From Planctomycetota bacterium (lineage in GTDB: Bacteria; Planctomycetota; UBA1135; UBA2386), in contig JAEUHU010000313.1 in NCBI GenBank assembly GCA_016793305.1, forward strand, positions 1 through 6,188: a stretch of 6,188 bases of DNA. Direction: 5' to 3'. Below are positions 5,811 through 6,188 of this stretch, piece after piece. Under the pieces are notes generated by a model. That model did not search any database, was not told the DNA's origin, and saw only the letters and a list, made by a program, of their open reading frames with translations. A program made the translations under genes and the position numbers. Position 1 is the first letter of the stretch. Each line of letters opens with the position of its first letter.

Positions 5811-6188
5811 TCACATCCGGAACACCGGCGCCTGGTAGTCCGGGATCGGCGCGTTCAGGCTCGCCGACAGCGCCAGCGCCAGCACGCTGCGCGTCTGCCG
5901 CGGGTCGACCACGCCGTCGTCCCACAGCCGCGCCGTCGCGTACAGCGGGTGCCCTTCGGTCTCGTACTTCTCGAGGATCGGTGCGCGCATCTTCTGCTCT
6001 TCGTCGGCCGCCAGCTTCTGGCCCTTCTCCTCGAGCTGGTCCTTCTTCACCTGCACCAGCACGCCGGCCGCCTGCTCGCCGCCCATCACCGAGATGCGCG
6101 AGTTCGGCCACGTGAACAGGAAGCGCGGCTGGTAGGCGCGGCCGCACATGCCGTAGTTGCCGGCCCCGAACGAACCGCCGATCAGCAC
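5811..6188 (-). CDS. Acyl-CoA carboxylase carboxyltransferase (beta) subunit, methylcrotonyl-CoA type, C-terminal part
   Basis: This is the C-terminal 125 residues of a biotin-dependent carboxyltransferase beta subunit; the rest lies beyond the right edge. The hallmark [20 protein letters not shown] is directly followed by [20 protein letters not shown]. The first of these is the acyl-CoA/oxyanion region characteristic of 3-methylcrotonyl-CoA carboxylase beta chains (names used: MCCB, LiuB, MccB). Near the end, [20 protein letters not shown] and the terminal FRM also match that group. The enzyme transfers carboxyl from biotin to 3-methylcrotonyl-CoA in leucine degradation, working with a biotin-carboxylase/BCCP alpha subunit not seen here. 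Geranyl-CoA carboxylase (AtuC) shares these motifs and is the main alternative; propionyl-CoA carboxylase is less likely because of the NYGMCGRAY signature. Full-length relatives are about 535 aa, so roughly a quarter is present. It reads leftward toward the SUKH-like gene. Confidence 0.93.
   Translation of the reverse strand: MLIGGSFGAGNYGMCGRAYQPRFLFTWPNSRISVMGGEQAAGVLVQVKKDQLEEKGQKLAADEEQKMRAPILEKYETEGHPLYATARLWDDGVVDPRQTRSVLALALSASLNAPIPDYQAPVFRM

Noticed and set aside
5048..6115. 355-residue plus-strand frame opposite the SUKH-like and carboxylase genes
   Set aside because: It spans two genes supported on the minus strand and its second half is low-complexity Arg/Pro/Ser/Ala.

Overview
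This is a GC-rich bacterial chromosomal window packed with protein genes on both strands. No rRNA, tRNA, CRISPR array, insertion sequence or phage gene was seen. The organism is probably a member of the Planctomycetota. The evidence is indirect: a secreted-protein tail at the left edge and a signal-anchored protein ending in a 'DP.G.GPLR...DGS..L' motif both resemble protein types common in that phylum. Another GC-rich phylum such as Myxococcota cannot be excluded from sequence alone. Several starts are non-ATG (GTG, TTG).

Layout from left to right. (1) 1-163 (+): the last 53 residues of a probable secreted protein. (2) 29-1240 (-): a YheT-type alpha/beta hydrolase with a complete catalytic triad. 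Its frame runs unusually far and overlaps the convergent gene (1) by 135 bases. (3) 1342-2553 (+): a 403-residue signal-anchored helical protein of unknown function, divergent from (2). (4) 2573-2755 (-) and 2752-3222 (-): a DUF4262 protein followed by a 60-residue membrane protein, joined by a GTGA start/stop overlap. (5) 3338-4252 (+) and 4249-4902 (+): a class I SAM-dependent methyltransferase followed by a six-helix membrane protein, joined by a TTGA overlap with a good ribosome binding site. (6) 4955-5737 (-): a SUKH (SMI1/KNR4)-like protein with a C-terminal helical, HEAT-like region. (7) 5811-6188 (-): the C-terminal end of a methylcrotonyl-CoA carboxylase-type carboxyltransferase beta subunit, which runs off the right edge.

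The transcription units inferred are two tightly coupled pairs, (4) and (5), which diverge from a spacer at 3223-3337; a divergent pair (2)/(3) around 1241-1341; and a codirectional pair (7) then (6), separated by 73 bases that hold a small hairpin. The longest gene-free stretch is about 115 bases. No integrated pathway is evident. The carboxylase belongs to leucine or acyclic terpenoid catabolism, the hydrolase and methyltransferase have unknown substrates, and the rest are conserved but uncharacterised families. I did not find a convincing new defence or mobile system. The most interesting items are the coupled methyltransferase/membrane pair, the coupled DUF4262/mini-membrane pair, the SUKH-HEAT-like architecture and the antisense tail overlap of the hydrolase.
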